Part shown: piece by piece, positions 11,501 to 20,161 of the stretch
Layout of the letters: the number at the start of each line of letters is the position of its first letter
Position numbering within the stretch: position 1 is the first letter of the stretch
NCBI GenBank assembly: GCA_009746045.1
Contig: RPFO01000072.1
Coordinates: forward strand, 15,001 to 79,000
DNA: 64,000 bases
Reading direction: 5' to 3'
DNA from: Mesostigma viride
Taxonomy: Eukaryota; Streptophyta; Mesostigmatophyceae; Mesostigmatales; Mesostigmataceae
Position numbers and translations under genes: made by a program
Notes under the pieces: generated by a model
What the model saw: only the letters and a program-made list of their open reading frames with translations
What the model was told of the DNA's origin: nothing
Database searches by the model: none

Positions 11501-12123
11501 TACTTGGTATATCTGTCCACTGCCACCAGCAGCTTCAAACCCCTGATTCTCTGAATATCTACCTGCACATGGCCTGGCTGCAAAATAGGAGTCCTGGCAT
11601 GAGACTGCTTGGGCTTTCTAGCAACTAGCCTGCACTTGCAAGCTTGAGCAACCTGTTGGCAGATGGAGTACAACTCACTTCCTCCCAGCCGTCTAGCAAC
11701 TTGCAAAGACTGAGCTGCATGGCCAAACATGGTATGCAACCTTGAGGCAATGTCATACAAGAGAGAAAACCTTTTATTGTCATTATTAGCACTCAAGGTA
11801 TGTACAGATCCCTTATGTACAGGAGGCACCAGGGTCGTGCCTGTCAGACTGTCTCCAGCCCTATCCTCATCCTGACCATCCTGTGCCAGTCCTGCACGGT
11901 CAGAATGCTTCTGAGATCCACCTGGGTCCACATCACCAGGTCCTACCTCAGGCTCAGCACCGCCATGGCGGGCACGTTGGCGAGTAACCACTGCAGCTAC
12001 AGCTGGCATACTCTCTGTGGTAACCAAGCTTGCCCCATCGTGTCCAATAGGCTCTTTCACTAGAGCATGGGGCTGCCCCTCACTGCTGTCACTAGCAGCT
12101 TCATTACACACCCCTGGGGGCAC
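8566..12123 (-). CDS. copia-like Pol: integrase, protease-like, RT, RNase H
   Basis: 1185 codons, first shown residue GTG; the frame is continuous with gag through one TGA. Integrase zinc-binding region H130, H135, C155, C162/C164. Integrase core D189 (HVQVDI), D242 (QCDIQFE), E272 (GVVERA). SH3-like integrase tail about 363-417. A retropepsin-like stretch about 517-592 has MEIDTNAQVSVM and VILGQNFLG. RT about 715-900 has LLDFKRAF (D787), a GLEGLRSSP helix and HGDD (D883/D884) where copia RTs usually have YVDD. RNase H about 1022-1160 has IFVDSSMD (D1027), SSDVAECRA (E1074), LTDSMG (D1112) and the terminal NPADALTKLP. Copia Pol normally has protease before integrase; here it sits between integrase and RT, and the usual DTGA reads DTNA. 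The ORF has no internal stops, so the element may have been active recently. Confidence 0.93.
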   Translation of the reverse strand: MPPGVCNEAASDSSEGQPHALVKEPIGHDGASLVTTESMPAVAAVVTRQRARHGGAEPEVGPGDVDPGGSQKHSDRAGLAQDGQDEDRAGDSLTGTTLVPPVHKGSVHTLSANNDNKRFSLLYDIASRLHTMFGHAAQSLQVARRLGGSELYSICQQVAQACKCRLVARKPKQSHARTPILQPGHVQVDIQRIRGLKLLVAVDRYTKYKTLEILPDMEKPTLIAALKLTRSRYPGLELLQCDIQFECCENLPEFPELLITPRESHGQQGVVERAIQEIKTVLLVERIPRTSSAIVTSAWLRSVEDRLNLRTPMFFGDIAINPLMLHTRMLPADAEQAWKEKLEAKFLKLRQKDKGWSVLEPNVGQQVVVWKEPSFPGKRGSWHDGVVTRVEAAGHKCWVAIDGSQAVHRLSWSKIRPRGGNQGDLFQVPAGVQGGGDVELPDQGATAVSSPQGDPGPAPGVPSHTVVGQAGGQAAPPERPDTRPRGVRLSDIVQALQRAKKEPKVSKLVQLDEPEVAAMEIDTNAQVSVMGPQHTGELLVGEPSCPWVSDFSGRTHLRVLGEVTAPVMGVDVTFLVLEDYDGPVILGQNFLGNPGISIRATALRRDGWGMIPLENFRTTFPVRCRAKPVKGVKWDEGEVPPAASLVIPAVLHPSSIGITHRSLAAHSPLTYDQLVQEMSSPTLFEAWKLAFSKALEEWLQFECAAPTDRRPPASRKLALRFVLKRKVVDEVSVPHVRPVLNEYHGTGSLPGEELYTPGMLHDTWRILLCLYVGLLNRGAAMSSVLLDFKRAFLKSDPEVARRVWKQDEPYCVEVPAIWKLELHQQFLVILKGLEGLRSSPIIWRLTLQEALISECGLRVSSVDPCLLLAQWEGLPVYASLHGDDLHLLAPTTWLKKFIPVISGKFSLGKELWQEPNKPVVFCGMQATLFRRDGEWSIRLQAGGDYKQTIVKALPEKITQAAGPELRGMWAWFASICGPSLMVHSRMPDEVLEDEKPRVIARLVESTPDLILSGIDFAQPITLEIFVDSSMDARQVTKVRGRSAALFAFYQSRASLFSWYSRLQKRVCISSDVAECRAICEGIQSSLYIKELMLELASVTPWTLQMETLLLTDSMGMVQFVHKQLARSRDLDYLLLKELASLVDLKHIPGEENPADALTKLPHKAPAQYNVLRKLMNADCQVGLSV

Positions 12124-12156
12124 CCTCCAGGGTTCAGGGATGTGTGCAGGCTCAAG

Positions 12157-12159
12157 TCA
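12157..12159 (-). promoter_or_regulatory. in-frame TGA between gag and pol (candidate readthrough stop)
   Basis: Gag and Pol lie in the same frame (coordinates congruent modulo 3) with this as the only intervening stop. The next bases are CTTGAG. UGA followed by C is the leakiest class of stop in eukaryotes. No downstream pseudoknot was evaluated. Confidence 0.6.
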
Positions 12160-13344
12160 ATGATCAGCAGCCTTGCCCTTGCCCTTGTCCTGGGATGGAC
12201 CAGCCTTGTCCTTGCTGCCACCCTGAGCTGGCTTGCTCTGACCTTCCTGCCTCAGGTACGAGGGACACTCATTCCTGAAGTGACCCTTCCCCTGGCAGAA
12301 ATAACATTCCACCTGACTGATGTCCCGTGAGGTCCCACTGCTGGGCCCAGCCTTGGGAGGACCACCCACCCTCTTGAAGTCAAACTGGGACTGTGGATGT
12401 CCCGACTTCGGCGGGGTCCCCCGTCCAGCCCTTCTGTCACGCCCCCTCCTGGACCTTCCTCGACCCCTTGAAGAGGTCTCAGGCCCTCTCGAGGGCGCTG
12501 GGCCCCCGTGGCCCGATCCCCTCATGGACTTAACCGTGGGTTCAGTGGCCTCCTCATCACCCTGACGAGGGCGCTTACCACCCACGTACTTGCCGCTGAA
12601 ACACTCATACAACTGGTCCGTCATGGCTGCCCAGCCATGGACCTGTCGCATGTGGATGGTCACATTATCCATGGTGACCGGATCCAGCTGCAGCGACTTG
12701 AGAAAGTCGCCCATGGCCATCCGATCTGCGACGAAGAAGCCCTTGGCCATGGCGTCCTCCCTCAGCTTGACGAAGTCTTCAAAGGCGTGGACCACTAGCT
12801 GCCCCTTGATGGGCTTGTAGTCCAGGTATTCTTGCTTCAGGTGGGACCCATCTATGGTCCTCTTGTCACTCAGGAACGACCTGAGTCGCGTCATAAACGC
12901 CGTCCAGGTGTCCCCCGCCGCGTGTCGCTCCCGAACAAACTTGAACAGCCGCCTCGCCGACTGCCGTATGTAGGCACTAGACGCCAGGATGCGAAGCTTG
13001 TCACCGTTGTATATCTCCGTGTACAAGTTCATGTCCTCTAACATCCTCTCAGCATCCCGGGGCTGCCAATTGTCCTTGATGGACTGAAACTGGCCTAGCA
13101 CCGCGTACCCCTCAGCAACGGTTGGTCGCTTAGGCGCCGCTTGATCTGCGGCTGGCGCGTGCTGCCCGCCCTGCGATCCTTGGCTCTGATTATCTGGCAC
13201 CTCAGCCTGGTCTCCCAGCGCCTGGCCGTCCCCGCGTCCATCGCGTCCACCGCGTCCATCGCGTCCATCTCGTCCATCCAGCCCAGCGCCGCGCCGCGCG
13301 AAGCCCATAAAGCCCGCTTGTTGGTTGATAGCTCCATCCTCCAT
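12157..13344 (-). CDS. copia-like Gag with CCHC zinc knuckle
   Basis: 395 codons with ATG at 13344. The N-terminus has a Gly-Arg-Asp run (GRDGRDGRGGRDGRGDG) made by a 9-bp DNA repeat at about 13236-13275. A helical capsid-like core follows (about 75-260: YAVLGQFQSIKDNW, ARRLFKFVRE, FEDFVKLREDAMAKGFF), then an Arg/Gly-rich basic linker. One CCHC knuckle, CYFCQGKGHFRNEC, lies near residue 350. The stop is TGA at 12157-12159, followed in the same frame by eleven sense codons and the pol frame (TGA CTT GAG). This suggests Pol is made by stop-codon readthrough as a Gag-Pol fusion. The Gag carries no protease domain. Confidence 0.9.
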   Translation of the reverse strand: MEDGAINQQAGFMGFARRGAGLDGRDGRDGRGGRDGRGDGQALGDQAEVPDNQSQGSQGGQHAPAADQAAPKRPTVAEGYAVLGQFQSIKDNWQPRDAERMLEDMNLYTEIYNGDKLRILASSAYIRQSARRLFKFVRERHAAGDTWTAFMTRLRSFLSDKRTIDGSHLKQEYLDYKPIKGQLVVHAFEDFVKLREDAMAKGFFVADRMAMGDFLKSLQLDPVTMDNVTIHMRQVHGWAAMTDQLYECFSGKYVGGKRPRQGDEEATEPTVKSMRGSGHGGPAPSRGPETSSRGRGRSRRGRDRRAGRGTPPKSGHPQSQFDFKRVGGPPKAGPSSGTSRDISQVECYFCQGKGHFRNECPSYLRQEGQSKPAQGGSKDKAGPSQDKGKGKAADH

Positions 13345-13917
13345 GATGGCCTCTGTTCAGATCTGCTACAGCCAGCCAAGTGGCCAAGCAGCAATTAAAG
13401 CAATATAAGCTACTGAACAAGAAAGGAAAGTGCCAAGTGTTACCACTCAGGCAAGACCACCACGGCTGGCCCCAGGCGCGTCCTGGTTCTCCTTGTCGCT
13501 GTCGTCGTCGCTGTCGCTCACCACAATCAGCTCTGGTACCCTGCTACCTGCTGCGCCGTCGTCGACCCGCTGTCGGCCCGCGATGACTGAATCGTCACCG
13601 TTGGTAAAGTAGACAGGTGACAACCCGTCGTTGGCACCCCGCGGATTGTACTTGGCACCTCGTGGTCGCCAAGTGTCTCGTCGCCTAGCCCAGCGACACC
13701 CCCTGCTCCTACCTCAAGGTCACTATCGTACCCAAGAGGTGCAAACTCTCCCAACGCGTCACACGAACGCGAAGGGGCGGGGGCAGTTCCTGAAAAGGAA
13801 CTCTTACTCTCTGGAAACCTGCCGACTCTTGTCGCGCGCTGTCCTCCGGCGATGGCTTCCGCTGTCGCCCCGACCTCTGCAAGCCGCCTGTAGTGCTCCG
13901 CTCCGCGTCGTTCACGC

Positions 13918-14361
13918 CTAACTGGCCCCGCTGCAACACCCTCGTCGCCGATGCCGCCTGCGAAAGCACGTGGTACTCCCGCGCCCGCTACTGTCGGTAC
14001 AAACTCGTGTCGCCCTGCGCCAGCTGCTCCGCAACCTCGCCTCGCCTTGCGCCAACTCCGTCCGCACTCGCTCTGCTACTGCAGTAATCACCGTCTGGAT
14101 GCCGACCAACCCGTGAAGCTCCTGCTCAAGGTCGTCGATGCTCCGGTGCTCCGGAATGACGATGGTTTGTACGTGTCGCAGAATTCGCTCCCAATCTTCG
14201 ACCTGGTCGTCGACGAATTGCACGAAGCTGCGATTTACAGGCGGACGATCTGCAAGCAATAAAGATAGATCCCGAACGACACGACGTAATTCAGGAGAAA
14301 TCGAACCCCCAGCAGACTGCCGAAACCGGAAATCCTGCTGCCGTTGTTCCTCCTGCACCAT
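13918..14361 (-). CDS. leader ORF of the copia element, unknown function
   Basis: 147 codons starting with ATG at 14361, in the same frame as gag but separated from it by stops. The first ~110 residues read like a structured helical protein: SPELRRVVRDLSLLLADRPP, QFVDDQVEDWERILRHV and IDDLEQELHGLVG. The last ~35 residues are Arg/Cys-rich and resemble out-of-frame sequence, suggesting a frameshift near 14030. It may be the former N-terminal part of a longer Gag or an accessory protein. No family recognised. Confidence 0.45.
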   Translation of the reverse strand: MVQEEQRQQDFRFRQSAGGSISPELRRVVRDLSLLLADRPPVNRSFVQFVDDQVEDWERILRHVQTIVIPEHRSIDDLEQELHGLVGIQTVITAVAERVRTELAQGEARLRSSWRRATRVCTDSSGRGSTTCFRRRHRRRGCCSGAS

Positions 14362-14452
14362 TCACCACCAGACGAGCTCCTCGTCGTCAACGCTGCACAC
14401 CGCAACCGGCAACGACCCTCCTGGCCGTTCCGCTGAGACTGGTTGTAATTTG

Positions 14453-15147
14453 AGTTAACGTTCTTATCACACGCAATGTGAAGGATATGGTTGCAATGCA
14501 GCAATGTGTGAATATGGTTGGAAACGGAGCTTTGTTAAAATCGGATAATGTTACAGCGCTCACACACTTGAGGCTTGTACACGCGCTTGCCAAGTCAAGG
14601 CACAACACGTGAGGCGGGCTCGCAAGAGATGCCCATTTGGCACTGGCCTATTGTTTATATACTTGTGCACTGTGCTTGCTAGTCCTGAGCAGCCTAGGAG
14701 GCCTGCTCAGTAATAACACCCCCGGTACAGTATTCACTACCTGTACAGCGCCCACTCCTATACAGTAGGTCTGCCATACAGGCACAGTGACCACAGAGCA
14801 CAGTCCACAGTGACTATTGCATCTGCACCTAGAAGTCCAGGACTAAGCCTGCGGTACCAACAGACCACAGGTTAAGGTTCCTATTTCCTGCGTACGACGT
14901 ATCAATCCAATACCGTCGTAGGTACAGCACCTAATTCCTGTCAGCCCAGGAATTACTGTCGACCCCATATGTCGTCGGCAAATATTCACGTCCGACTTAG
15001 AAGAACAGCCGGCTCGCGCTCGCGCGCGACCGGGAAGTCGGAACGCCATAACTTTCTTGATACTTGTCGGAATGAACTCGTTCCGGTGCCGCTGGAATCG
15101 CAGAGATATGCCGAATCAGGATCACGCCAATGCGCTTGGCGTTAACT
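14453..15147 (-). repeat. 5' LTR of the copia element
   Basis: 695 bp, begins AGTTAACG and ends CGTTAACT, an 8-bp inverted repeat. Right flank AACAG repeats the left flank. Confidence 0.92.
14654..14661 (-). promoter_or_regulatory. TATA box in the 5' LTR
   Basis: TATATAAA on the minus strand inside the LTR that serves as promoter for gag-pol; conserved in the other LTR at 7323-7330. Confidence 0.6.
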
Positions 15148-15884
15148 AACAGGTCGGTCTCGGCAATTCATCTTGCATTCACTGGAATTCACTCATCGAA
15201 GCCCCGAGACTGCCCGTCCAGTCTGAACATACGAAAAGGACTTGAATTTCCTTGCTAACAGGTCGGTCTCGGCAATTCATCTTGCATTCACTGGAATTCA
15301 CTCATCGAAGCCCCGAGACTGCCCGTCCAGTCTGAACATACGAAAAGGACTTGAATTTCCTTGCTAACAGGTCGGTCTCGGCAATTCATCTTGCATTCAC
15401 TGGAATTCACTCATCGAAGCCCCGAGACTGCCCGTCCAGTCTGAACATACGAAAAGGACTTGAATTTCCTTGCTAACAGGTCGGTCTCGGCAATTCATCT
15501 TGCATTGACACTGGAATTCACTCATCGAAGCCCCGAGACTGCCCGTCCAGTCTGAACATACGAAAAGGACTTGAATTTCCTTGCTAACAGGTCGGTCTCG
15601 GCAATTCATCTTGCATTCACTGGAATTCACTCATCGAAGCCCCGAGACTGCCCGTCCAGTCTGAACATACGAAAAGGACTTGAATTTCCTTGCTAACAGG
15701 TCGGTCTCGGCAATTCATCTTGCATTCACTGGAATTCACTCATCGAAGCCCCGAGACTGCCCGTCCAGTCTGAACATACGAAAAGGACGAATTTCCTTGC
15801 TAACAGGTCGGTCTCGGCAATTCATCTTGCATTCACTGGAATTCATTCATCGAAGACCCGAGACTGCCCGTCCAGTCTGAACTT
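15148..15884 (+). repeat. 109-bp tandem array, right part
   Basis: Continuation of the array split by the copia element. Unit starts at 15227, 15336, 15445, 15556, 15665 and 15774. Units are 109 bp (one of 111). The whole array before insertion had about eleven units. Confidence 0.95.
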
Positions 15885-16014
15885 CATACTACCGTTGTAC
15901 GAAATTCAGACTGCACGAACCTCGAGGATTGTCAATGAATGCCCATGAATTTCATTTGGTCGCACAAAAATGTTTTATTCAAGAGAACAGTGGCAATGGC
16001 ATCAAACTGCATTG
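15885..16014. other. junction spacer between 109-bp array and inverted satellite
   Basis: Short unique stretch; no gene or motif recognised. Confidence 0.5.
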
Positions 16015-17631
16015 TTTTCCTTTCATTTGTCACCTTTTGAGCTGTAAACAGTCTATTTTGATGGTCTACATGCTGCTTACAAGTTTCCAGCCTGATCTGA
16101 GTTCATTTGTTCAATATTCATATTTGTTTCATGTAAGATAACCGAGAAAATGACGAAAAACTGCACGTGTATGCTGTCACGTGTCACCATTTGAGCTCAG
16201 AATGAGCCCAATTTTTGTGGGTGGTCTATTTTTATGGTCTAGATGCTGCCTGCAAGAATCCAGCCTGAAATGAGTTAATTTGTTCACTGTTCATATTTGT
16301 TTCATGTAAGAAAAGGGGGAAAATGACGAAAAACTGCACATGTATGCTGTCACATGTCACCATTTGAGCTCAGAATGAGCCCAATTTTTGTGGGTGGTCT
16401 ATTTTCATGGTCTAGATGCTGCCTGCAAGAACCCAGCCTGATATGAGTTCATTTGTTCACTGTTCATATTTGTTTCATGTAAGAAAAGGGGGAAAATGAC
16501 GAAAAACTGCACATGTATGCGGTCAAATGTCACCATTTGAGCTCAGAATGAGCCCAATTTTTGTGGGTGGTCTATTTTCATGGTCTAGATGCTGCCTGCA
16601 AGAACCCAGCCTGATATGAGTTCATTTGTTCACTGTTCATATTTGTTTCATGTAAGAAAAGGGGGAAAATGACGAAAAACTGCACATGTATGCTGTCACA
16701 TGTCACCATTTGAGCTCAGAATGAGCCCAATTTTTGTGGGTGGTCTATTTTTATGGTCTAGATGCTGCCTGCAAGAATCCAGCCTGATATGAGTTCATTT
16801 GTTCACTATTCATATTTGTTTCATGTAAGAAAAGGGGGGAAATGACGAAAAACTGCACATGTATGCGGTCAAATGTCACCATTTGAGCTCAGAATGAGCC
16901 CAATTTTTGTGGGTGGTCTATTTTCATGGTCTAGATGCTGCCTGCAAGAACCCAGCCTGATATGAGTTCATTTGTTCACTGTTCATATTTGTTTCATGTA
17001 AGAAAAGGGGGAAAATGACGAAAAACTGCACATGTATGCTGTCACATGTCACCATTTGAGCTCAGAATGAGCCCAATTTTTGTGGGTGGTCTATTTTCAT
17101 GGTCTAGATGCTGCCTGCAAGAATCCAGCCTGATATGAGTTCATTTGTTTACTGTTCATATTTGTTTCATGTAAGAAAAGGGGGAAAATGACGAAAAACT
17201 GCACATGTATGCGGTCAAATGTCACCATTTGAGCTCAGAATCAGCCCAATTTTTGTGGGTGGTCTATTTTCATGGTCTAGATGCTGCCTGCAAGAACCCA
17301 GCCTGATACGAGTTCATTTGTCCACTGTTCCTATTTGTTTCATGTAAGAAACCGGTGCAAATGACGAAAAGCTGCATATTTACACTGTCACATGTCACCA
17401 TTTGAGCTCAGAATGAGCCCAATTTTTGTGGGTGGTCTATTTTCATGGTCTAGATGCTGCCTGCAAGAACCCAGCCTGATATGAGTTCATTTGTTCACTA
17501 TTCGATCATATTTGTTTCATGTAAGAAAAGGGGGAAAATGACGAAAAACTGCACATGTATGCTGTCACATGTCACCATTTGAGCTCAGAATGAGCCCAAT
17601 TTTTGTGGGTGGTCTATTTTCATGGTCTGAA
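16015..17631 (-). repeat. 173-bp satellite array, right arm (inverted)
   Basis: About nine units of the same satellite as 1236-5695 but in opposite orientation. Units alternate between a GCTGTCACATGTC form and a GCGGTCAAATGTC form in the middle of the array (about 16348-17211), so a 346-bp dimer is the higher-order unit there. Units are more uniform than in the left arm. The array stops abruptly at 17631. Confidence 0.94.
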
Positions 17632-17795
17632 GGCTGGATGACCCCTGCTTTATTGACAAATATAAGGATTTAATCACATGTGGAAAAATTGAGTAAAATT
17701 TATGAAATTGAGCAAACACTTATGAATCCCCTCAACCCTACACCAGCTCTAGCTGGCGACCTGCCCCTCCCTTATCGTATGCCTGCTGTTGATGG

Positions 17796-18489
17796 GTGGT
17801 TGGTTGTCCCCTCCCCTCCGCAGCCATCATGGCGGAACCTACCCCTCCGACGGAGATCTTGCCGCCTTCCCCGGACCCAGAGTTCTACTATGAGGCCCTT
17901 CCGGGCCGATGGGTTTCCCGTTCCAGTTATCCGGGTGGCCCCTTTCATCCTGCCCTTCAGGCTCATCATGCGGCCTTGGTCCGGGCCGCCCTCTTTGGGG
18001 TCTCTTGGTTCGGCCCAGACCCCAATGATCCGCAACAGCTGGTCGTGCATGGGTTTGACGATGCTGGGCACTGTCTTTTAGGGTGTGGTTCCCGCTGCCC
18101 TGCCTAAGTTGGGGCAAATATCCGCCATTCTTCAGTGCCCTAGGGTGTTTTCTTACCTGTCTACCCCTGTGGGCCGCTCCTGCCTTCGGGAGGTTTTCCC
18201 TTGGCTTCCGGTCGAGGGCGAGGCCGATGTAGATGACCATCCCTGCGACCTCCTACGGGCGGTTGAATTTATGGAGATTGCGGATCAGTCAGCGGGGATG
18301 TTAGCACATGGCGACCCTTCCCCTGCGGATGCACCGGTAGAGACGCAGGACACGCAAGAGTATTCGGCCGCGATCAGTCGCAGCGTCCTCCTCCTCCGTG
18401 TCGGCTCCTTCCCCTGTCCCGTCTTCACCACGGTCGACCCAGCGCGTGTCGGTGGAGCCTACCCCTCCGGGCTTGGATCGCGAGCCTGA
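17796..18489 (+). pseudogene. upstream frames of a broken retroelement-type ORF
   Basis: Two successive frames. The first (17796-18107; an ATG at 17829) reads AEPTPPTEILPPSPDPEFYY and ends VVHGFDDAGHC. The second (18085-18489) reads LPKLGQISAILQCPRVFSYL and later EGEADVDDHPCDLLRAVEF. They overlap each other and the next frame (open from 18341), each step shifting by one base, as expected for one gene with two frameshifts, or possibly tiny introns. Composition matches the downstream 18341-20161 frame. No family recognised. Confidence 0.45.
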
Positions 18490-20161
18490 CCATCTTGCGT
18501 CTACTGTTTCTGCAATGCAGGCCCAGATCCAGTCCCTGGCCTCGGCATTTGGGGCCTTCATGGCATCCCAGTCGCATGCTCCAGCCACGTCAGGTGGGGC
18601 GTCTGTTGCTGTCGTGCCACCTACCCCTCCTGTTGCCTCGGCGACTACGGCTTCGCCTGCGTCCCAGTGTGAGCCCTCGGTCGCTGTGGTTTCGTCTGCT
18701 GTTGCGGCTCCTACGCCTCCGGCTGCCTCTGCGCCTGTGACCGCCGTACCTGCGCCTTCGCGCGAGTCTTCCGTCCCAGCGGTCGCGCCCGCCGTCGCTG
18801 CTTCTGAGCCTCCAAAAGATCCGTCGCAGCCATCGCGGGGCTTCTTTGGCGATACAAGCGGGCTTCCCAGGCTCTGGGAGGGTGGTCCCCCGCAGAGGAT
18901 TCCAGTGCCAGACTGGAGCCTGGATGGTAACCAGTCTTATGCGAACGTGCCTGTCCCTACGGGCCCTATTTTCAACATGTGGCCTGAGGGTGCGCCTCCA
19001 CCGGAGACCGGAGCGTCAGCTGCGGTGGCGGGTTCGTCGCGACCTCCTTCGGCAGCGGGTCCGTCGCGGCCTCCTGCGGTACCGCCGCCGTCTGCGCCTG
19101 TGCAGGTTCCTACCCCTGTTTCGGTTCCGGCCCCTTCGGCCTCGCGCTCTTTGGCTGCGGTTGTTCGGGCCAGCGGCCTTGATCATCGCGCCATCCGCGC
19201 TTCTGACTCCCTCCGGGAGTTGACCCAGGGCGACCGGGACCGGGCCCCTTCTGTGGTACATGCGACGCCTGAGTCGCGCGACACGCCCGTTCCTGGGTAC
19301 GGTATGTCTGCGATCGCCTGCCGACAGTGTGACCTGCCTCGCGCCTCTGCCGAGCTGGCCATTTCGCCCATGTCCTACGGGTTCTCCCAGGTGTGTCGGG
19401 CGCCGCGGGACCGTGGCCTACCCATTGATACGGATCGGCCTCCTTTCGATATGGTTATTTTAGCTGATCCTGTGTTCCAGGGCGAGATCCTGGTTCGGCG
19501 AGTCCTGTATCGCTGGGCTAGGCGTCACAATGACTTGGACACCTACGGTGGTTTCCAGTGGGCTTACCCTCCGCCTCTGGGCATTATGGCCTCAGATGCT
19601 CTTACGGTAGAGTTTCCTGCGGTGCCGGGTGCTACATACGGCGCGGTTCTCCTGCAGCCCCTCCTGGAGTGGGATGCCCGTCGTCCAGCGCCCCTCCCGG
19701 GTCAGGGCCTGGACTCTCGTGGCCATCCTCCCCCTCGGGCTAGCGACTACCTAGAGACGTTCGGGTCGCGACAGTGCGCTCGTCGGTGGCGCTCACGTGA
19801 GATTCGGCACATCCGTTTGTGGCCGGCTAACGTGGAGCCTATGATAGATCTGTTCTTCCCGACGGGTTTGCGTCCTCGGATCCGGTACCATCGCCTACTC
19901 CTGCGGGCTCTCTGTTTGATCGCGGTAGAGCCCTTCCAACGCCTCTTTGCCTGTGGCTTCCTGGACTGGGCCCGTGGCCAGGTCGTTCTCACGCAGCATA
20001 GGTATTACTGGGCCTTTCTGGGCCTTTTTCCTGATGGCGTGTGGGCCGATGTTTTCCTCACTGTAGATAGGCATGATAATGCCGATGATGTGGCCCACTA
20101 CCATGCGTATCTGGATGTCCTTCTGGCCTCGCGCGGCACTTACCAGACTGATGGCAACTAG
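18341..20161 (+). CDS. Pro/Ala-rich retroelement-associated protein of unknown family
   Basis: An open frame of about 600 codons without an early ATG; the apparent start at 18398 is GTG, so it is probably continuous with the preceding frames. It has a short heptad-like helix (AMQAQIQSLASAFGAFM), a long Pro/Ala/Ser/Val-rich linker (about residues 45-290 from 18398), then a compact region rich in Trp, Arg and aromatic residues to the end (FDMVILADPVFQGEIL, LYRWARRHNDLD, YYWAFLGLFPDGVWADVFL). There is no CCHC knuckle and no protease or RT. It ends 370 bp before a polypurine tract and LTR, so it is the last ORF of an LTR element. It may be a gag of a non-autonomous element or an extra ORF downstream of pol. 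Confidence 0.6.
   Translation, partial: RRRTRKSIRPRSVAASSSSVSAPSPVPSSPRSTQRVSVEPTPPGLDREPDHLASTVSAMQAQIQSLASAFGAFMASQSHAPATSGGASVAVVPPTPPVASATTASPASQCEPSVAVVSSAVAAPTPPAASAPVTAVPAPSRESSVPAVAPAVAASEPPKDPSQPSRGFFGDTSGLPRLWEGGPPQRIPVPDWSLDGNQSYANVPVPTGPIFNMWPEGAPPPETGASAAVAGSSRPPSAAGPSRPPAVPPPSAPVQVPTPVSVPAPSASRSLAAVVRASGLDHRAIRASDSLRELTQGDRDRAPSVVHATPESRDTPVPGYGMSAIACRQCDLPRASAELAISPMSYGFSQVCRAPRDRGLPIDTDRPPFDMVILADPVFQGEILVRRVLYRWARRHNDLDTYGGFQWAYPPPLGIMASDALTVEFPAVPGATYGAVLLQPLLEWDARRPAPLPGQGLDSRGHPPPRASDYLETFGSRQCARRWRSREIRHIRLWPANVEPMIDLFFPTGLRPRIRYHRLLLRALCLIAVEPFQRLFACGFLDWARGQVVLTQHRYYWAFLGLFPDGVWADVFLTVDRHDNADDVAHYHAYLDVLLASRGTYQTDGN

Larger units (their letters stand above)
7122..15147 (-). 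mobile_element. Ty1/copia-like LTR retrotransposon, nearly full length
   Basis: An 8026-bp element on the minus strand, inserted in the 109-bp array with target duplications AACAG at 7117-7121 and 15148-15152. LTRs (696 and 695 bp) differ at about six positions by eye, so it is older than the gag-only element but still young. Order on the minus strand is LTR, leader with an extra ORF, gag, in-frame TGA, pol, ~750-bp 3' region, LTR. LTR termini read AGTTAACG..CGTTAACT rather than TG..CA, although microhomology at the junctions leaves a few bases of uncertainty. No standard tRNA primer site (TGG...) follows the 5' LTR. Confidence 0.93.

Noticed and set aside
6643-15884. 109-bp regularly spaced repeats as a possible CRISPR array
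   Set aside because: Whole units are repeated with no unique spacers, unit size is wrong, there are no cas genes, and the context is eukaryotic.
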